In this document: piece after piece, positions 1 to 8,421 of the stretch
Position numbering within the stretch: the stretch's first letter is position 1
Layout: each line of letters starts with the position of its first letter
Source of the DNA: JACRCG01 sp964524835
GTDB taxonomy: Bacteria > Desulfobacterota > Desulfuromonadia > Geobacterales > Pseudopelobacteraceae
Direction of reading: 5' to 3'
DNA: 64,000 bases
NCBI GenBank assembly: GCA_964524835.1
Contig: CAZGEG010000006.1
Location: 120,473-184,472 of the forward strand
Notes under the pieces: generated by a model
What the model was told of the DNA's origin: nothing
The model's input: only the letters and a program-made list of their open reading frames with translations
Databases searched by the model: none
Made by a program: the position numbers and the translations under genes

Positions 1-441
1 TCCGGCACCAGAAAGAAGTGCCCGGGACATGACTGGTCTGGTGATTGACACCGGGACACCGGCTGGCCGTAAGTTCCTGTCATGCTGTTCTAGCACGTAG
101 TATGCCTCGGCCGATGTTGCGGGGCGGTTCGATGTAAAAATAACAGCAGCAGCCGTTCGGCAGAGAGGGAACAGGCTTGTTTCCCTCGAAACGAATATGA
201 ACCCGATCCGAAAGGCCAACCTGCCGGGACATGCCACAAAAAAATGATGTTACAGATCTTTGTAAAATACGTGGAATGGCTGGAATGGGGTTTGGAAAAG
301 AATCTTCGCTATTGCAGTGAGGATTTCCCTCTCAAGCCGGGCAAAACGAAATCCCCGCTGCCGCTCTTTGGGGACAGTAACGGCGGAAGCCTCCGTCGCC
401 TGATCAAGTTGAGATCTTCCCTGTAAATTTTAGGCTGAAAA
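1..441. other. Intergenic stretch, no convincing gene
   Basis: I see no gene I can support here. A 60-codon ORF at 244-426 (+) has no ribosome binding site and no recognisable motif. A 50-codon ORF on the minus strand (about 84-236) also lacks a Shine-Dalgarno sequence. The 5' end of the window may cut into an upstream unit. The regulatory part of this intergenic region starts at about 442. Confidence 0.5.
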
Positions 442-462
442 CTGTCGGAGATATTTACAACT
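442..462 (+). promoter_or_regulatory. Putative enhancer-binding box upstream of a sigma-54 promoter
   Basis: The pattern CTGT-N5-A-N2-TTTACA-N-CT recurs three times in the window, each time 67 to 70 bp upstream of the -24 GG of a sigma-54-like promoter (here, 9937-9957 and 61369-61389). This spacing suits an upstream activator site. PrsR, a sigma-54 activator encoded at 14182-15558, is the natural candidate protein, but that assignment is inference. A second TTTACA at 481-486 lies between this box and the promoter and lacks the CTGT half. Confidence 0.5.
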
Positions 463-519
463 ATTGGAGCCCAAACCAATTTTACAGATATTATCCAGCA
501 ATATCAGCATATTACACGT

Positions 520-535
520 TGGCACACGGTTTGCT
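520..535 (+). promoter_or_regulatory. Sigma-54 promoter of PEP-CTERM gene
   Basis: TGGCAC-N5-TTGCT matches the sigma-54 (RpoN) consensus exactly: -24 GG at 521-522 and -12 GC at 533-534, 12 bases apart. The start of transcription would be near 546, upstream of the 604-681 ORF and the PEP-CTERM gene. A sigma-54 promoter needs an enhancer-binding activator, and this window encodes three. Confidence 0.8.
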
Positions 536-603
536 GATACTGAAGTACCATTTATGAGCATTGTAATAGGCGCACAACAATATCAATTAAAGGAGGTATC
601 GGC

Positions 604-681
604 ATGGGACGTCCTTCAATACCAAGACGTAATCTCGCAGGCATTCACACTCACTACAAACAAAAGGGGGAACGGTCATGA
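604..681 (+). CDS. Possible 25-residue leader peptide coupled to the PEP-CTERM gene
   Basis: A very short ORF (MGRPSIPRRNLAGIHTHYKQ..., 25 aa, strongly basic) follows a strong ribosome binding site, AAAGGAGG at about 589-596. Its TGA overlaps the ATG of the next gene in an ATGA arrangement at 678-681, so the two would be translationally coupled. It lies inside the sigma-54 transcript. I recognise no family. It may be a real leader peptide or simply a chance frame under a strong Shine-Dalgarno; the downstream gene also has its own site (AAGGGGGAACGG). Confidence 0.35.
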   Translation: MGRPSIPRRNLAGIHTHYKQKGERS

Positions 682-1247
682 AAAAGCACATCAGTTGGTT
701 GGCAATTGTTGCAGCAAGTTTATTTCTGATGATTTCTTTTAATGCAACACCTTCATCTGCATTAAATCTGGTGGCTAACGGTGGTTTTGAAACAGGTGAT
801 TTTACCGGGTGGACAACGAGTGGGTCGTACCTTTCTGTTGGGACGAACGGATACGAAAGCACGTATGCCGCAAATTTAGGAACATTAGGGCAATTGGGAT
901 ATTTGTCGCAATCCGGGATTCCGACCATACCCGGACAGAATTATCAGCTGAGCTATGTCATGGCCAGTTCCGGAGGCATCGTCAACCAGTTTGAAGCATC
1001 GGTAAATGGAACAACGTTGTATGCAGGGCTGAACGATGGCAGCCAGCCATACAGTGCATATACATTCGACTTCATTGCAGATTCGATGTTTACCGAGCTG
1101 GTATTTACGGAAAGAAATGACCCCGGAGCCTTTTTGCTTGATAACGTTTCCGTTGAATTGGCGCCAATACCGGAACCTTCAACATTGCTGCTTCTGGGAG
1201 TCGGTCTTCTCGGCGCCAGTTTTCTCAGAAAAAGGATCAGGAGCTAG
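678..1247 (+). CDS. PEP-CTERM sorting domain protein
   Basis: This is a 189-residue secreted protein. It has an N-terminal signal peptide (basic MKKH, hydrophobic residues about 6-24, cleavage near PSSA-LN). A NLVANGGFETGDFTGW segment is typical of beta-sandwich carbohydrate-binding-like PEP-CTERM proteins. The C-terminus has the complete tripartite sorting signal: PEP motif (IPEPSTLLLLG), a hydrophobic helix and a basic RKRIRS tail. PEP-CTERM signals are processed by exosortase, encoded here at 20655-21491. The protein probably ends up in or with the exopolysaccharide matrix. It is preceded by a sigma-54 promoter with an activator-like box and followed by a strong hairpin, so it forms its own transcription unit. 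The ligand of the beta-sandwich domain is unknown. Confidence 0.9.
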   Translation: MKKHISWLAIVAASLFLMISFNATPSSALNLVANGGFETGDFTGWTTSGSYLSVGTNGYESTYAANLGTLGQLGYLSQSGIPTIPGQNYQLSYVMASSGGIVNQFEASVNGTTLYAGLNDGSQPYSAYTFDFIADSMFTELVFTERNDPGAFLLDNVSVELAPIPEPSTLLLLGVGLLGASFLRKRIRS

Positions 1248-1307
1248 CGGCGTTCTATATGGAACCAAGCTGAATCGGGTTGTATAACATTACAGTGGGT
1301 TTGTTGC

Positions 1308-1368
1308 ATTCTGCCGGAAACAGAAAGAGAGTCGGGTATCCCGGTTCTCTTTCTGTTTCCGGCAGAAT
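1308..1368. terminator. Large perfect hairpin, probable bidirectional terminator
   Basis: The arms 1308-1330 and 1346-1368 are perfectly complementary over 23 bp. Two G-U pairs and a CGGG/CCCG inner stem continue the helix almost to its tip (TAT loop at 1337-1339). It sits about 60 bp after the PEP-CTERM stop codon. There is no long T-run next to it, so termination may depend on stem strength or other factors. Part of a repeat family is an alternative reading. Confidence 0.6.
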
Positions 1369-1642
1369 TGTTGTGCCGGATCATGACAGCCGCTAAAGCT
1401 CCAAAAATTACACCCGCAGATATTTTAACAAACCTGTGAACACCATTGCCAACTTCTCTCCCGCCTCACGCACAGGCGCAATATGCCCATTCCTGAACAT
1501 ACAGAAAGTTTCATTCGGGAGTTAACATACGGATATTACATGTATTATCAAAATGTCTTCTGGCACACTTCGTGATGAGAGTTCACCTGTGAAGCGCTTC
1601 ATCCGGAAGACACCATATTTCAGGGAATGTTACAGGAAATCC
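1369..1642. other. Intergenic region before the glycosyltransferase operon
   Basis: No gene is supported here. The reading frame of the next gene is open back to 1553, but the ATG there has no ribosome binding site. I saw no sigma-54 motif. The promoter of the glycosyltransferase operon presumably lies here and could not be assigned. Confidence 0.4.
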
Positions 1643-3862
1643 ATGGCTATGAGCACCCTCGTGATCTCTTACGAATACCCTCTTCCTGAAATCGGTGGCA
1701 GCCGAATCAGAACCATGAACCTCGTCCGGTATTTCAAGCAATTCGGGGACGTTGACATTATGTTTTTCCAGGATTGTGCTGCGGGAGAAACACCAGGTTC
1801 GGTTTTCCGCAACGAGATGTGGATCGACATCGGCAAAAAGCCGAACAGCCCGGGCAGAGTCCGCGATATATATGAGCGGGTGCGGTACTCAAAGCCATGG
1901 ATCGTATGCTGCTTCTCAAGAGAAGTGGTGCAAGATCTGGCCGATCTGATTGAGCAGCGAGATTATGATCATGTCGTCTGCCGTTATGCAGCCAATGCCT
2001 ATCCCTTGTTATTTGTTTCTGCAGGGAACAGAAAAAAAGTGATTGTTGATATTGATGATCTTATGACGCCAGATCTCTATAAAGCGGTATATGGAGCGTT
2101 ACGAAGGACCAACAATCTCAAGTCGCTTCTCGACATGATATTGTTCCGGAAATATCAGATACGCTGCGCCCGGATAGGGAAAGCGCTGGTCTGTTCCGGG
2201 CATGACAAGGAACTGTTGTCAAGAGAAGCGCCGTCAGCAGATATTTTTGTCGTACCCAATATAGCACCAGAGATGAGTTTGCCTGAAACCTATCTTCGTG
2301 ACGGCCATAAACGCCTAGCTACGATGCTGTTTGTCGGAAATCTGGGGTATATGCCGAACGTGAAAGGACTTGCATGGTTTATCGAAACCATTTTTGTGAG
2401 ATTGCAGGCAGAACGGCCGGATTTGAAACTTCTGGTCGTTGGAAAAGATCCAGCCCCTGACGTAGAAAAACTTTGCGGAGATCATGCGCGGATCGAACTG
2501 GTGAAAAACCCTCCCGACATACTTCCGTACTACGAACAGTGCGGAGTTGTGATTGTACCTCTCTTGTCCGGGGGCGGCACCCGGATAAAAATTCTTGAGT
2601 CGGGACGTGCCCTCCGCCCGGTTATTTCAACACCGACCGGAGCATACGGATTATCGCTGATTGATCGTCAGGAAATCCTGTTCATGAACGATTTCGCCAG
2701 TTTCTGCAGTCAATTCTACTGGCTGCATATCTTCGGCAATTACAGACGGTTAGTTAACGAAATGCACCGACTGGTTGAAAATAATTTCACCAGAGAGCAC
2801 TTCAAAAATGCACTTGATAAAGTTATCGGCATTAACAACTTGAAGTCGTTGCGACAAGGTACACCGGGGCTGGTGTCGGTAATCGTACCGGTCTATAACA
2901 GGGAAAATCTGGTCGGCAGAACCATCGACAGCATTCTTGCCCAAACCTATCAGGACATAGAAGTGATCGCGGTAAATGATGGTTCAACAGACGGGTCATT
3001 GGAGGCTCTGAAAGTGTATGCAGAGAGGCATCCGGGAAAAGTAGTGATAGTCAATCAACTGAATACGGGACAGGTCCGTGCCAGGAATATCGGCATTCAA
3101 CATTCACGCGGAGAATTTATTGCCTTCCTGGATAGTGATGATACGTGGAATTCGCATAAACTGGCAAAGCAACTGGCACTTTTCAAGGGTAATATCGGGC
3201 TTGTCTATTGCGGTATCCATGAAGTCGACCCGAATGGCGCAATTATACAAACCGTATCCTGCGAACAGGGTATGTGTGGCGATATCTACAAGCAGCTATT
3301 AATAAAAAACCGCATGACTGGAGGGACAGTGGTCGTCTCCAGAAAGGCTCTGGAAACGGTCGGATGTTTCGATGAAACGTTTCAGGCAGCGGAAAACTGG
3401 GATCTCTGGATACGGATTGCACAAAAATTTGCAGTCGAGTTCGTAAATGAACCGCTGCTGAATTATTTGAAACATCCCGGCAACATGTCATGCAACAGCC
3501 AGAAAATGTCCCGCGCTGCCTGGGGGATACTGCAAAAGCACCTGCCGCCGTCCGCCAGGAATGGTGAACTCAGTCGAGTGTACGACCAGGCCTACGCAAA
3601 TTATTATTACAACCTGGCCGTATCAGACTTCAGCAACGGTAATTATCCGCAAGCCCGCACGGCATTCCTGCAGTGTTGGAGATTCAGGCCGCTGTACCGT
3701 GATTCGGCGATCAGGATGGTGCGCTGTCTGCTGGGCAGGCAGACCAACCGGATAATCTCTTCGTGCAAACAAAAATTGCATCTGCCGGCCATGCATAAAA
3801 AGGAAAGGCATGATCCGGCCTCCGGCCAATCCAGCTCATTCCAGGCAGAGTGGGGCAAATAG
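1643..3862 (+). CDS. Bifunctional glycosyltransferase (GT4-like + GT2 fusion)
   Basis: A protein of about 739 residues that joins two glycosyltransferase types. The N-terminal part (about 1-400) is GT-B fold and GT4-like: it opens with VISYEYPLPEIGGSR and carries the donor-site region LLSGGGTRIKILESG. The C-terminal part (from about 412) is a GT-A fold family 2 domain that starts VSVIVPVYN and contains NDGSTDGS and the metal-site LDSDD. Each half would add one sugar to a lipid-linked oligosaccharide at the cytoplasmic membrane face. I chose the ATG at 1643 because AGGAAA precedes it and the domain begins there; the frame is open back to 1553. It is first of a plus-strand run of sugar-assembly genes. 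Donor and acceptor sugars cannot be read from sequence. Confidence 0.85.
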   Translation: MAMSTLVISYEYPLPEIGGSRIRTMNLVRYFKQFGDVDIMFFQDCAAGETPGSVFRNEMWIDIGKKPNSPGRVRDIYERVRYSKPWIVCCFSREVVQDLADLIEQRDYDHVVCRYAANAYPLLFVSAGNRKKVIVDIDDLMTPDLYKAVYGALRRTNNLKSLLDMILFRKYQIRCARIGKALVCSGHDKELLSREAPSADIFVVPNIAPEMSLPETYLRDGHKRLATMLFVGNLGYMPNVKGLAWFIETIFVRLQAERPDLKLLVVGKDPAPDVEKLCGDHARIELVKNPPDILPYYEQCGVVIVPLLSGGGTRIKILESGRALRPVISTPTGAYGLSLIDRQEILFMNDFASFCSQFYWLHIFGNYRRLVNEMHRLVENNFTREHFKNALDKVIGINNLKSLRQGTPGLVSVIVPVYNRENLVGRTIDSILAQTYQDIEVIAVNDGSTDGSLEALKVYAERHPGKVVIVNQLNTGQVRARNIGIQHSRGEFIAFLDSDDTWNSHKLAKQLALFKGNIGLVYCGIHEVDPNGAIIQTVSCEQGMCGDIYKQLLIKNRMTGGTVVVSRKALETVGCFDETFQAAENWDLWIRIAQKFAVEFVNEPLLNYLKHPGNMSCNSQKMSRAAWGILQKHLPPSARNGELSRVYDQAYANYYYNLAVSDFSNGNYPQARTAFLQCWRFRPLYRDSAIRMVRCLLGRQTNRIISSCKQKLHLPAMHKKERHDPASGQSSSFQAEWGK

Positions 3863-3873
3863 GAAGCAAAGTC

Positions 3874-3993
3874 ATGTCAAACACATGCAATAAGATGATG
3901 TTACATCAGGCACTTGTGTTGATCACATTGATGGCTTTGGCGGTACGGGAAGCTAAGCATTATCGTGCCGCATTACATGCAATACCAGGGTGA
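3874..3993 (+). CDS. Possible 39-residue small hydrophobic protein
   Basis: ATG at 3874 follows AGGAAG and opens a 39-codon frame with a hydrophobic centre (ALVLITLMALAV). Its TGA at 3991-3993 overlaps a GTG (3990) in the frame of the next gene and lies inside the AGGGTGA ribosome binding site of that gene's ATG at 3999. That geometry suits translational coupling. It fills an otherwise empty gap between two glycan genes. No family is recognised, and at this length chance is a serious alternative. Confidence 0.35.
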   Translation: MSNTCNKMMLHQALVLITLMALAVREAKHYRAALHAIPG

Positions 3994-3998
3994 CCGCT

Positions 3999-5288
3999 AT
4001 GGACGTCTACAAATATGTATACCTGCTCGGTGTAAAGATTAGAAATGATAAAATACTGGACTGTTATAACAAGTTAAAAGACAGCGAAGCCTGGAGTCTG
4101 GACAAACTGAGGGAAACCCAGCTGCATCGGCTGCGCGAAATTTTAGGTATTGCATACAACGGTTCCGCTTTTTACAGGACGAAATTCGACAATGCGGGTT
4201 TCAAGCCGGGTGATATAACTACATTGGAAGATTTAAGACGTATTCCTGCGACCACGAAAGAAGAAGTGCTGTCGTCATCTAAATCAATTCAAATCCCCGG
4301 GACGAATGAAAAGCTCTATTATTCCGAGACATCAGGAAGTACGGGGACTCCTCTTGTCTTCTACCGGAATCAGGAATGGGACGCTTGGCACAATGCTTCA
4401 GTCATGAGGGGCTATTCATGGCACGGGGTAAATATGTGGGACAAAAACGGATACCTCTGGGGGTACAACATTGCACCCCAAAAAAGGCTCAAGGTTAAGC
4501 TGCTCGATTTCCTCCAGAACAGATTCAGGATTTTCAGCTATCAAGATGATGAGATAGATGCATTTATTAGCAAAATTAAAAACGCGGAGTACTTGAGCGG
4601 CTATTCGTCCATGCTGTTCGAGGTTGCAAAGAAAGTAAATACCCGGAACACTCCTCACACGTTTGCATTTAAAATGATAAAGGGGACTTCAGAAAAGATT
4701 TTTGACTCGTATCAGCTAGAAGTTGAAAAGGCCTTCGGCAGAAAAATAATCAGCGAGTATGGTTCCGCTGAAGGTGGGATCATTGCCTTCGAATGTCACT
4801 ACGGAAAAATGCACATCAACATGGAGACAGTAATTGTAGAGGAGGAAAACGGGGAAGTTCTGCTTACAAACCTGGTATCCAAGTCGTTTCCCATAATACG
4901 GTATAAAATCGGTGATTATATAGTATTGGGCGGAGATGAAAAATGCGGGTGCGGGATGGCGCATGAAACAATTCGCGAGGTCACCGGACGAGTAGGTGCC
5001 GTAATACATGGGCATAATAGCACCTATCCAAGTTTGACCCTGTATTATGTTTTCAAGAATCTGGCTTCAGAATGCTCATTGGTTCTTAATTATCAGGCAG
5101 TCCAGGAGAACAAGGGGGTTTTACTGGTAAATATTGAGTCAAAGCTTTCAGATATCGATGCAAAAAAACTTGATGCCGAGTTCAAAAAATACTTCAGCGA
5201 CGACGTTGAGATCAGAATACTTGACAACGTAAAAAGAAGTGATTTCAAAGCCAAGAAAAAAGATTTTATATCCAGGATAATCAATTAA
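3999..5288 (+). CDS. CapK/PaaK-like adenylate-forming enzyme
   Basis: About 429 residues, related to phenylacetate-CoA ligase (PaaK) and the capsule protein CapK. The phosphate-binding loop is YYSETSGSTGTPLVFYR (around residue 110), followed by the adenylate-forming region EYGSAEGGIIAFEC and a small C-terminal domain with GRVGAVIHG. Such proteins are common in capsule and exopolysaccharide clusters, where their substrate is usually unknown; activation of a carboxylic acid for attachment to a glycan is the general expectation. The ATG at 3999 is preceded by AGGGTGA; a GTG at 3990 is an alternative. It sits between glycosyltransferases in the same direction. Confidence 0.8.
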   Translation: MDVYKYVYLLGVKIRNDKILDCYNKLKDSEAWSLDKLRETQLHRLREILGIAYNGSAFYRTKFDNAGFKPGDITTLEDLRRIPATTKEEVLSSSKSIQIPGTNEKLYYSETSGSTGTPLVFYRNQEWDAWHNASVMRGYSWHGVNMWDKNGYLWGYNIAPQKRLKVKLLDFLQNRFRIFSYQDDEIDAFISKIKNAEYLSGYSSMLFEVAKKVNTRNTPHTFAFKMIKGTSEKIFDSYQLEVEKAFGRKIISEYGSAEGGIIAFECHYGKMHINMETVIVEEENGEVLLTNLVSKSFPIIRYKIGDYIVLGGDEKCGCGMAHETIREVTGRVGAVIHGHNSTYPSLTLYYVFKNLASECSLVLNYQAVQENKGVLLVNIESKLSDIDAKKLDAEFKKYFSDDVEIRILDNVKRSDFKAKKKDFISRIIN

Positions 5289-5313
5289 TATCCGAAATGC
5301 AGTGAGGGTAGTT

Positions 5314-6255
5314 ATGACACCTTTTGTTTCTATAATAATACCCGTAAAGAATGAGGAGCACCTTGTTGAAAGGTGCTTGCAAGCAATAGAAAACATTGAT
5401 TATCCTCAAGAGCGTTTTGAAATAATCGTCGTCGATAACGGGTCGTCTGACAATACGGTAAACATTGTAAAGAACCAAGGATTTACTGTTTATATTAAAC
5501 CAGATTTGACCATTGCCGGTTTAAGGAACTACGGAGCCCAAATGGCACAGGGCGAAGTTTTTGCTTTTTTGGATGCAGACGTTATCGTAACGTCGGAGTG
5601 GCTTAAGTGCGGAGTGGCTGCCCTAATGGAAGATGGTGTAGGCTGTGCGGGGTGCAGCCCGGAGATCCCCGACAATGCTAGCTGGGTTGAAAAAATATGG
5701 CATATGCAGATTGATGTAAGACCGGCCCGCTATGAAAAGGCATGGCTTGAATCAATGAATATGTTTGTCTGGAAACAGTCATTTGAAGAAATCGGCGGAT
5801 TTAACGAGAAGCTACATACCTGCGAGGATGTGGATTTCGGCTATCGCCTGAACAAGCGGTGGAAGATTATATATGCAAAAAACATCGTTGCTATTCACCA
5901 TGGAGAAGCAAAGTCTGTCCTCCAGTTATTTAAAAAAGAAAGCTGGAGAGGACTAAGTAACTTCGAAGGCATAGCAAGTCACGGCTTAATATGCAAAGAA
6001 CTGCCGAGTCATGCCATTACCCTGTATTACTGTTGTGCATTGCTGACATTGCCATTACTGCTCATTCTTGACTATAGAACCTTTTGCATAATTGCTTGTA
6101 CATCACTATTTCCTCCTGGTCTGATATCCATAGTCATATCTAAAAAAAGCAGAACTTATGGCTCACTATTCCCGCTTATGGCCATATGGACAGTTTACTG
6201 CTTTGCACGCGGATGGTCATTGCTACGTAATATACGTAAAACATATGACAAATAA
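5314..6255 (+). CDS. Glycosyltransferase family 2
   Basis: 313 residues. The GT-A domain opens FVSIIIPVKNEEHLVERC, with the nucleotide-sugar region VVDNGSSDNT, the metal-site LDADV and the ENxDFG-like segment CEDVDFGYRL. The C-terminal 90 residues contain two or three hydrophobic segments, so the enzyme is membrane-anchored. The ATG at 5314 has GAGGG five bases upstream; the frame is open to a GTG at 5302. It is similar in design to the next gene, so the pair looks like an old duplication. It probably adds a sugar to the lipid-linked repeat unit; its specificity is unknown. Confidence 0.85.
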   Translation: MTPFVSIIIPVKNEEHLVERCLQAIENIDYPQERFEIIVVDNGSSDNTVNIVKNQGFTVYIKPDLTIAGLRNYGAQMAQGEVFAFLDADVIVTSEWLKCGVAALMEDGVGCAGCSPEIPDNASWVEKIWHMQIDVRPARYEKAWLESMNMFVWKQSFEEIGGFNEKLHTCEDVDFGYRLNKRWKIIYAKNIVAIHHGEAKSVLQLFKKESWRGLSNFEGIASHGLICKELPSHAITLYYCCALLTLPLLLILDYRTFCIIACTSLFPPGLISIVISKKSRTYGSLFPLMAIWTVYCFARGWSLLRNIRKTYDK

Positions 6256-6272
6256 GTGTGAAAGAGGTTCAA

Positions 6273-7262
6273 ATGCCTGATCCATTTGTTTCCTTCATAA
6301 TACCAGTATTTAATTCAGGACATACTTTAGGCTTATGCTTAGAAAGCATATTTAATATTGATTATGACCCAGATAAATATGAAGTTATCGTAGTTGATAA
6401 TGGATCTACAGATGGCTCTGTTGCTATCGCCAGCCAGTACCCGGCTAAATTACACTTTAAACCTGTTGGAACCATCTCATCAGTCAGAAATCATGGTTCG
6501 CAGCATGCTAAAGGTGAGCTTTTTGCGTTTGTTGACAGTGATTGCTTAATTAAAGAGAATTGGCTCAAAGAAGCTATTAGCGTTTTGCTCGATTCCTCTG
6601 TTGGAGCTGCCGGATCAGGCTATTTAACACCGGAGCATTATACATGGGTTGAAAAAGCCTGGTTATATGAATTATCCACTAAACCCTTCGAAACTGACTT
6701 TTTGCCCGGAGGTAATTTAATAGTAAGATCTTCTGTATTTAGACTTGTTGGTGGATTTAATGAAAGCCTGACGACTGGAGAAGATTCGGATCTTTGTATT
6801 AGAATAAATAATAGTAAATATAAAGTTATAAATTCTAGCAATATAGCAAATATTCATTTAGGCAATTCCAAGTCACTTAAACAGTTTATAAAAAAAGAAT
6901 TCTGGTACGGTAAGAATATGATTGAGAATGTAATGTTAAATCCGTTTGATAAAGTGTTTTATTTATCATTGATATTATTCACTAGCACTGTAACTCTTAT
7001 ATTTGGGTCTGTTGGTAGTGTTTTAAATCAAAAGTATGATTTTGTATGGATGTCTCTTGCAACTACCTTAACTTTAACTTTTACATCGTCTTGTTACAGA
7101 ATAAAAAAATCCAAGAAGTACAGATATATTTTTCATCTAAATTTACTATATTTCCTTTATTATTTAGTTAGATCGCTTGCTGTTTTTAGATCTATTTATG
7201 ACAGGGTTACAGTTCATGTCACTAGAGGAGGGATATATGAAACTTTTAGAAGCAAGCAATAA
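6273..7262 (+). CDS. Glycosyltransferase family 2 (AT-rich)
   Basis: 329 residues, with the same layout as its upstream neighbour: FVSFIIPVFNSGHTLG at the start, VVDNGSTDGS, VDSDC metal site, TGEDSDLCIRI in the acceptor region, then C-terminal membrane segments (about 235-290). It starts at the ATG at 6273 after AAGAGG. Base composition drops sharply here; the third codon positions are mostly A or T, unlike the rest of the window, which suggests separate acquisition. The end overlaps the next gene by 26 bases, indicating an operon. Confidence 0.85.
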   Translation: MPDPFVSFIIPVFNSGHTLGLCLESIFNIDYDPDKYEVIVVDNGSTDGSVAIASQYPAKLHFKPVGTISSVRNHGSQHAKGELFAFVDSDCLIKENWLKEAISVLLDSSVGAAGSGYLTPEHYTWVEKAWLYELSTKPFETDFLPGGNLIVRSSVFRLVGGFNESLTTGEDSDLCIRINNSKYKVINSSNIANIHLGNSKSLKQFIKKEFWYGKNMIENVMLNPFDKVFYLSLILFTSTVTLIFGSVGSVLNQKYDFVWMSLATTLTLTFTSSCYRIKKSKKYRYIFHLNLLYFLYYLVRSLAVFRSIYDRVTVHVTRGGIYETFRSKQ

Positions 7263-8406
7263 CAATTCTGTTGAGAAAATTTATTATAGTGCAACGCGTT
7301 TTGTCCATAAGCTTTTTAATTATATTTATCCTTACTATAGAAGATTGATACGGTTTATCGCTTTGCCTTATATTTTTATTGTAAACATTGGTGTTATTAA
7401 TCACAGAGATTCTAAAGCAAAGACAATATATAATTTATTGTATATTTTTTTTAAATATAAGTACTTTCCTGATAATTATTACTTATGTAGGTTTTGGGAA
7501 CAAGGAGAAAACGAATGGCCATATTATTATGGATCGACATATGACCCCTATCAAAGGAGACAGTTCCAAATCGCAATATATAATAAGAAAAATAACGTAC
7601 TTTTTGATAATAAACTAATCTGTCATCAGCTCTGTTCAGTAGCAGGATTTCCATTGCCAGTTCAATTCGGCATGCTGTTACCGTCTGATGATTACAGAAA
7701 TAGAATAGCAGGCATATTCAATAATTCCTGTTTAGATAAAATTATCATTAAACCTTATGATGGGCAAGGAGGCAAAGGAATTGTTGTGTGCTATAAAAAT
7801 GATGGCAAAATATTCATAAAAAGGAAATCAGAAACTTGTACTTTGGATGAATTTGAACTGGATTACCCTGTTGTTTTACAAGAATATGTCAAACAACATG
7901 CATATACAGAAGATTACTCCTCATCAACCAATACAATACGAGTAGTTACATTGTATACAAATGATAATGCCGTAATTGTAGTTGGAGCGTTCATGAGATT
8001 CGGATTGGGCTTGTCAGATGTTGATAACTTGTCATCCGGGGGAATTGCAGTTGGGGTTGATGTCGCATCGGGAGAGTTGTATGAGAGAGCTATCGGATTC
8101 GATGGCACAACTTATACATCTCATCCCTCTTCGGGAAAACAGTTTAAAGGCTTCGTGATTCCTTTCTGGAAAGAAGTTTTAAGTCTATCTGAATCTGTTC
8201 AAAAAAATTTCAGTTTCCATAAGATGCTTGGCTTGGATGTATGTGTTACGGAAAATGGCCCCTTGATTATCGAGATAAATTCTGACTCTGACATGGTTGC
8301 CTTGGAAATGACATACGGCCCAATATTAAAGCGTAAGGAAGTTTGGGATGAATTCAATAAATACGATCTTTTGATAAACCAAGCTAGTAAATGTTTGTAT
8401 TCCTGA
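7237..8406 (+). CDS. Sugar-transfer-associated ATP-grasp protein
   Basis: 389 residues. A tyrosine-rich N-terminal part is followed by an ATP-grasp fold: IIKPYDGQGGKGIVV (nucleotide-binding loop), VLQEYVKQH, and the metal-binding C-terminal segment GPLIIEINSDSD. It resembles the ATP-grasp group found next to sugar transferases in capsule loci (Pfam ATPgrasp_ST type). ATP-grasp enzymes form amide or related bonds through an acyl-phosphate, so attaching an amino acid or acid to the glycan is a reasonable guess only. The ATG at 7237 follows GAGGAGG and overlaps the previous gene. It is very AT-rich like the preceding gene. Confidence 0.75.
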   Translation: MKLLEASNNNSVEKIYYSATRFVHKLFNYIYPYYRRLIRFIALPYIFIVNIGVINHRDSKAKTIYNLLYIFFKYKYFPDNYYLCRFWEQGENEWPYYYGSTYDPYQRRQFQIAIYNKKNNVLFDNKLICHQLCSVAGFPLPVQFGMLLPSDDYRNRIAGIFNNSCLDKIIIKPYDGQGGKGIVVCYKNDGKIFIKRKSETCTLDEFELDYPVVLQEYVKQHAYTEDYSSSTNTIRVVTLYTNDNAVIVVGAFMRFGLGLSDVDNLSSGGIAVGVDVASGELYERAIGFDGTTYTSHPSSGKQFKGFVIPFWKEVLSLSESVQKNFSFHKMLGLDVCVTENGPLIIEINSDSDMVALEMTYGPILKRKEVWDEFNKYDLLINQASKCLYS

Positions 8407-8421
8407 ATATTAGGAGAAAAC

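Noticed and set aside
244..426. 60-codon ORF near the window start
   Set aside because: No ribosome binding site and no recognisable sequence; likely chance.
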